Source: a virus
Length of the DNA: 21,422 nt
Strand: one strand, 5' to 3'
IMG/VR virus record: IMGVR_UViG_3300033388_002089
Span: 1-21,422 of that record
The notes under the pieces are model-generated. The model saw only the letters and a list, made by a program, of their open reading frames with translations. It made no database searches and was not told the origin of the DNA. Both the position numbers and the translations under genes were made by a program. Below, piece by piece: positions 19,778 through 21,422 of this stretch (the first letter of the stretch is position 1; the number at the start of each line of letters is the position of its first letter).

Positions 19778-20195
19778 GAAATACATCCGATACGAAGCAT
19801 CAGCTAAGATTGTGCTGGTAGATTTCGACGGTACGATTTGCAAATTCTCCTACCCAGCGATGGGCAAGCCACTCAAGGGTGCTCGCTACTTTATGAAAGG
19901 ACTGATCGACCGGGGATTCCAGCCGGTCATCTGGTCCTGTCGCATGTCGCCGGAACACTACACTGACGAGGAGCGCTTCACCTCCATGGCCAAGATCGCA
20001 AAGTGGTGCGAGGAACACAAGATTCCTTACCACTCCATAGACGATGGCAACATGGGGAAGAGGCTCTGCTTGGCGTACGTGGATGACCGGGGCGTGCATG
20101 CCAACGGCAACTTCGATGCTATGCTACGACGGGTGGATCAGATCCACGAGGAAGTCGAGCGGTCGCATCGAGAACGAAGGGCCAAGAAGAAATGA
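19749..20195 (+). CDS. HAD-superfamily phosphatase, TTG start (148 aa)
   Basis: The motif KIVLVDFDGTI (D25-x-D27 when TTG 19749 is the first codon) identifies a HAD-type hydrolase; VIWSCR is motif II and AYVDDRGVH carries the motif IV Asp. No ATG or sensible start lies between the upstream helicase frame and the HAD core. TTG 19749 is preceded by GAGGTG with a 6-nt spacer, so it is the best choice; GTG 19740 lacks a site. It is a likely nucleotide or DNA-end phosphatase; the substrate is unknown. Confidence 0.78.
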   Translation: MINQPFTQDEKYIRYEASAKIVLVDFDGTICKFSYPAMGKPLKGARYFMKGLIDRGFQPVIWSCRMSPEHYTDEERFTSMAKIAKWCEEHKIPYHSIDDGNMGKRLCLAYVDDRGVHANGNFDAMLRRVDQIHEEVERSHRERRAKKK

Positions 20196-20776
20196 AGCAT
20201 AGCATCGGCATCGACCCAGGGTTGGGCGAGACCGGGCTTGTGCTCTGCACTGAGGACTCACGCAAGGAGCAAGTCCTACACCACTGGCGCACATACTCAT
20301 GCCCCCCGGCGGACAACGCAGACCTGACCCGAGTGGTTAGCTTGGCTTCGTCGGTCGTGGACACGATCATTGGATGGATAGACGAGGAGCACATCACGGA
20401 GTTGGATGTCTGTATCGAACTGCCAGTCTACAAGCACAACGCGCTCACCTACACCAAGCAGATCCGTCTGCTGGAGGAGATCGAGAGCGGGCTGTTCTTC
20501 ACAGCGACTGGCCTGATCGACAAGATGGTCCTGACCGAAGTCTATCCCACTACCAGCAAGACCCTACTCACCAGCAACAGCCGGGCCAAGAAACCAGAGA
20601 TGGTCCGGTGCTTTGAGAAGCTGACTGGCTGGACACTGGACGCACCGAAGGCTACCAAGGAAGCGGTGGCCGACGCTTACGCTCACTCACTGGCTTGCTG
20701 GTTGCACAACGTATCTGGCAACCGGATGAACCTGACGGACATGCACGCAGCAGCCGTCAAAGAACGGAGATCATAA
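20192..20776 (+). CDS. RuvC-like Holliday junction resolvase (194 aa)
   Basis: The RNase H-like fold is shown by D8 (SIGIDPGLGETG), E76 (CIELPVY) and D161 (AVADAYAHSLA), the acidic triad of RuvC. The segment VYPTTSKTLLTSNSRAKKPEM is the substrate-binding region. It resolves branched recombination intermediates before packaging. It starts in an ATGA overlap and joins the next gene by TAATG. Confidence 0.85.
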   Translation: MKHSIGIDPGLGETGLVLCTEDSRKEQVLHHWRTYSCPPADNADLTRVVSLASSVVDTIIGWIDEEHITELDVCIELPVYKHNALTYTKQIRLLEEIESGLFFTATGLIDKMVLTEVYPTTSKTLLTSNSRAKKPEMVRCFEKLTGWTLDAPKATKEAVADAYAHSLACWLHNVSGNRMNLTDMHAAAVKERRS

Positions 20777-21120
20777 TGGCAGACATTGGGCTGAAGGGGC
20801 TGACGGCTGCGGAGTGCAGAGACATCGCAGCGCAGCTTGAGGCCGAGGGGTTCCTGGCCTTGGAGGAGAGGGTGGGGGTCATTCGTGACCCGGCACCTGA
20901 GATGGTAGGGAGCCTACACATTCCGGATCAGGCACAGGTGAAGCCGATCCGAGGCACCGTCGTAATGAAAGGTGAGATGATCGCGTCCGACGTACAGGTT
21001 GGCGACCGGGTTGTCTTTACCAAGTATCGACCCACGTTGATGGAGTTCCCGCTGTTGAGCGGCGACTCGGTGTACGTGGAGTTGATGACAATCTCGGACA
21101 TCTATGTCCGCTGGAGGTAG
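20776..21120 (+). CDS. GroES-like co-chaperonin (114 aa)
   Basis: ATG 20776 has ACGGAGATC and a TAATG overlap; the frame from 20695 lies within the resolvase. Residues about 30-114 match Cpn10: LALEERVGVIRD, a short mobile loop near PEMVGSLHIPDQ, RGTVVMKGE, VQVGDRVVFTKYRPT and a SGDSVYVELMTISDIYV strand series. It likely binds host GroEL to fold phage proteins, as T4 gp31 does. The first 25 residues are an added helical segment. No GroEL is seen here. Confidence 0.82.
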   Translation: MADIGLKGLTAAECRDIAAQLEAEGFLALEERVGVIRDPAPEMVGSLHIPDQAQVKPIRGTVVMKGEMIASDVQVGDRVVFTKYRPTLMEFPLLSGDSVYVELMTISDIYVRWR

Positions 21121-21122
21121 AC

Positions 21123-21368
21123 ATGACTCCCGAAGCACAAATCATGATACAGGCCACAGGGTACTTGATGATGGGAATCCATCAGATCATCGCGCTGCTG
21201 TCCGTAGCTTTCACCATCGCCATGAGCATCGGCTTCATCAAACAGTTGGAGACTGTGGTCTGGTCGTTCAGGTGGGGGGACTACTGGTTCGAGCGAGCCA
21301 TGGGCTGGCTCGTACTGATAGTCTACACGATCGGTCTCGTGGCCGGAGTGAAAGTGTTGTTCTTCTGA
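21123..21368 (+). CDS. Two- or three-span membrane protein (81 aa)
   Basis: ATG 21123 follows TGGAGGTAGAC. Hydrophobic stretches GIHQIIALLSVAFTIAMSIG and AMGWLVLIVYTIGLVAGVKVLFF flank a Trp-rich amphipathic link (VVWSFRWGDYWFER). It is a small phage membrane protein of unknown role at the end of the replication block. The last 54 bases (21369-21422) hold no recognisable gene. Confidence 0.65.
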   Translation: MTPEAQIMIQATGYLMMGIHQIIALLSVAFTIAMSIGFIKQLETVVWSFRWGDYWFERAMGWLVLIVYTIGLVAGVKVLFF

Positions 21369-21422
21369 AGTGCTGGGGTCTTTGATCCCGTAACCTACGT
21401 GGACTTTCGCGTATGGGCATAA

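Noticed and set aside
1-21422. tRNA genes
   Set aside because: I found no acceptor-stem plus TTCGA-type T-loop arrangement on either strand by reading, including in the large gap; a covariance-model search was not possible here.
21369-21422. Possible further gene at the right edge
   Set aside because: An ATG occurs near 21413, but without a ribosome site and with too little sequence to judge.

Overview
The window looks like part of the genome of a tailed double-stranded DNA bacteriophage (class Caudoviricetes). A tail-fibre-like gene on the minus strand runs off the left edge. The rest is one long rightward series of tightly packed, often overlapping genes: early genes first, then a replication and recombination module. 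The host is probably a Gram-negative bacterium. The evidence is sigma70-like promoters, strong AGGAGG-type ribosome binding sites, a lipoprotein with a classical lipobox and a GroES-like co-chaperonin. I cannot name the host or the phage genus.

Layout. (1) 1-2028, minus strand: the N-terminal 676 residues of a tail fibre with twenty tandem 9-residue repeats. (2) 2029-2929: about 900 bp without genes, crowded with GCTAGC palindromes, GGGTA/TACCC repeats, a predicted G-quadruplex and a large GC-rich hairpin with an AT-rich loop. It separates the leftward and rightward transcription units and is the best candidate for an origin or control region. (3) 2930-4708: promoter P1 and a small early cassette containing a GP88-family protein, in DNA with an unusual excess of GGAA in all frames. 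(4) 4705-8295: promoter P2, a MoxR-like AAA+ ATPase with an N-terminal zinc finger, a partner that may be a degenerate VWA-like protein, and three unknown small genes. (5) 8296-12311: a structured leader, a 125-residue protein, promoter P3, and about a dozen small genes, including membrane proteins, a lipoprotein with a fibronectin-III-like domain and a zinc-ribbon peptide. (6) 12321-21368: the replication and recombination block.

How the replication block works together: a PD-(D/E)XK endonuclease, a zinc-finger/Toprim primase, a family A DNA polymerase with a 3'-5' exonuclease and a UDG-like N-terminal domain, a gp32-like ssDNA-binding protein, a Cas4/RecB-like Fe-S nuclease, a dNMP kinase, a DnaB-like helicase, a HAD phosphatase, a RuvC-like Holliday junction resolvase and a GroES-like co-chaperonin. 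Together these supply priming, unwinding, synthesis, nucleotide supply and resolution of recombination intermediates. Most joints are ATGA, GTGA or TAATG overlaps, which suggests translational coupling.

The most interesting parts are the non-coding region 2029-2929, the GGAA-rich early cassette, the MoxR/VWA-like pair, the polymerase with a degenerate UDG-like domain, and the two structured leaders (8296-8422 and 16670-16827) that interrupt otherwise gapless gene series.
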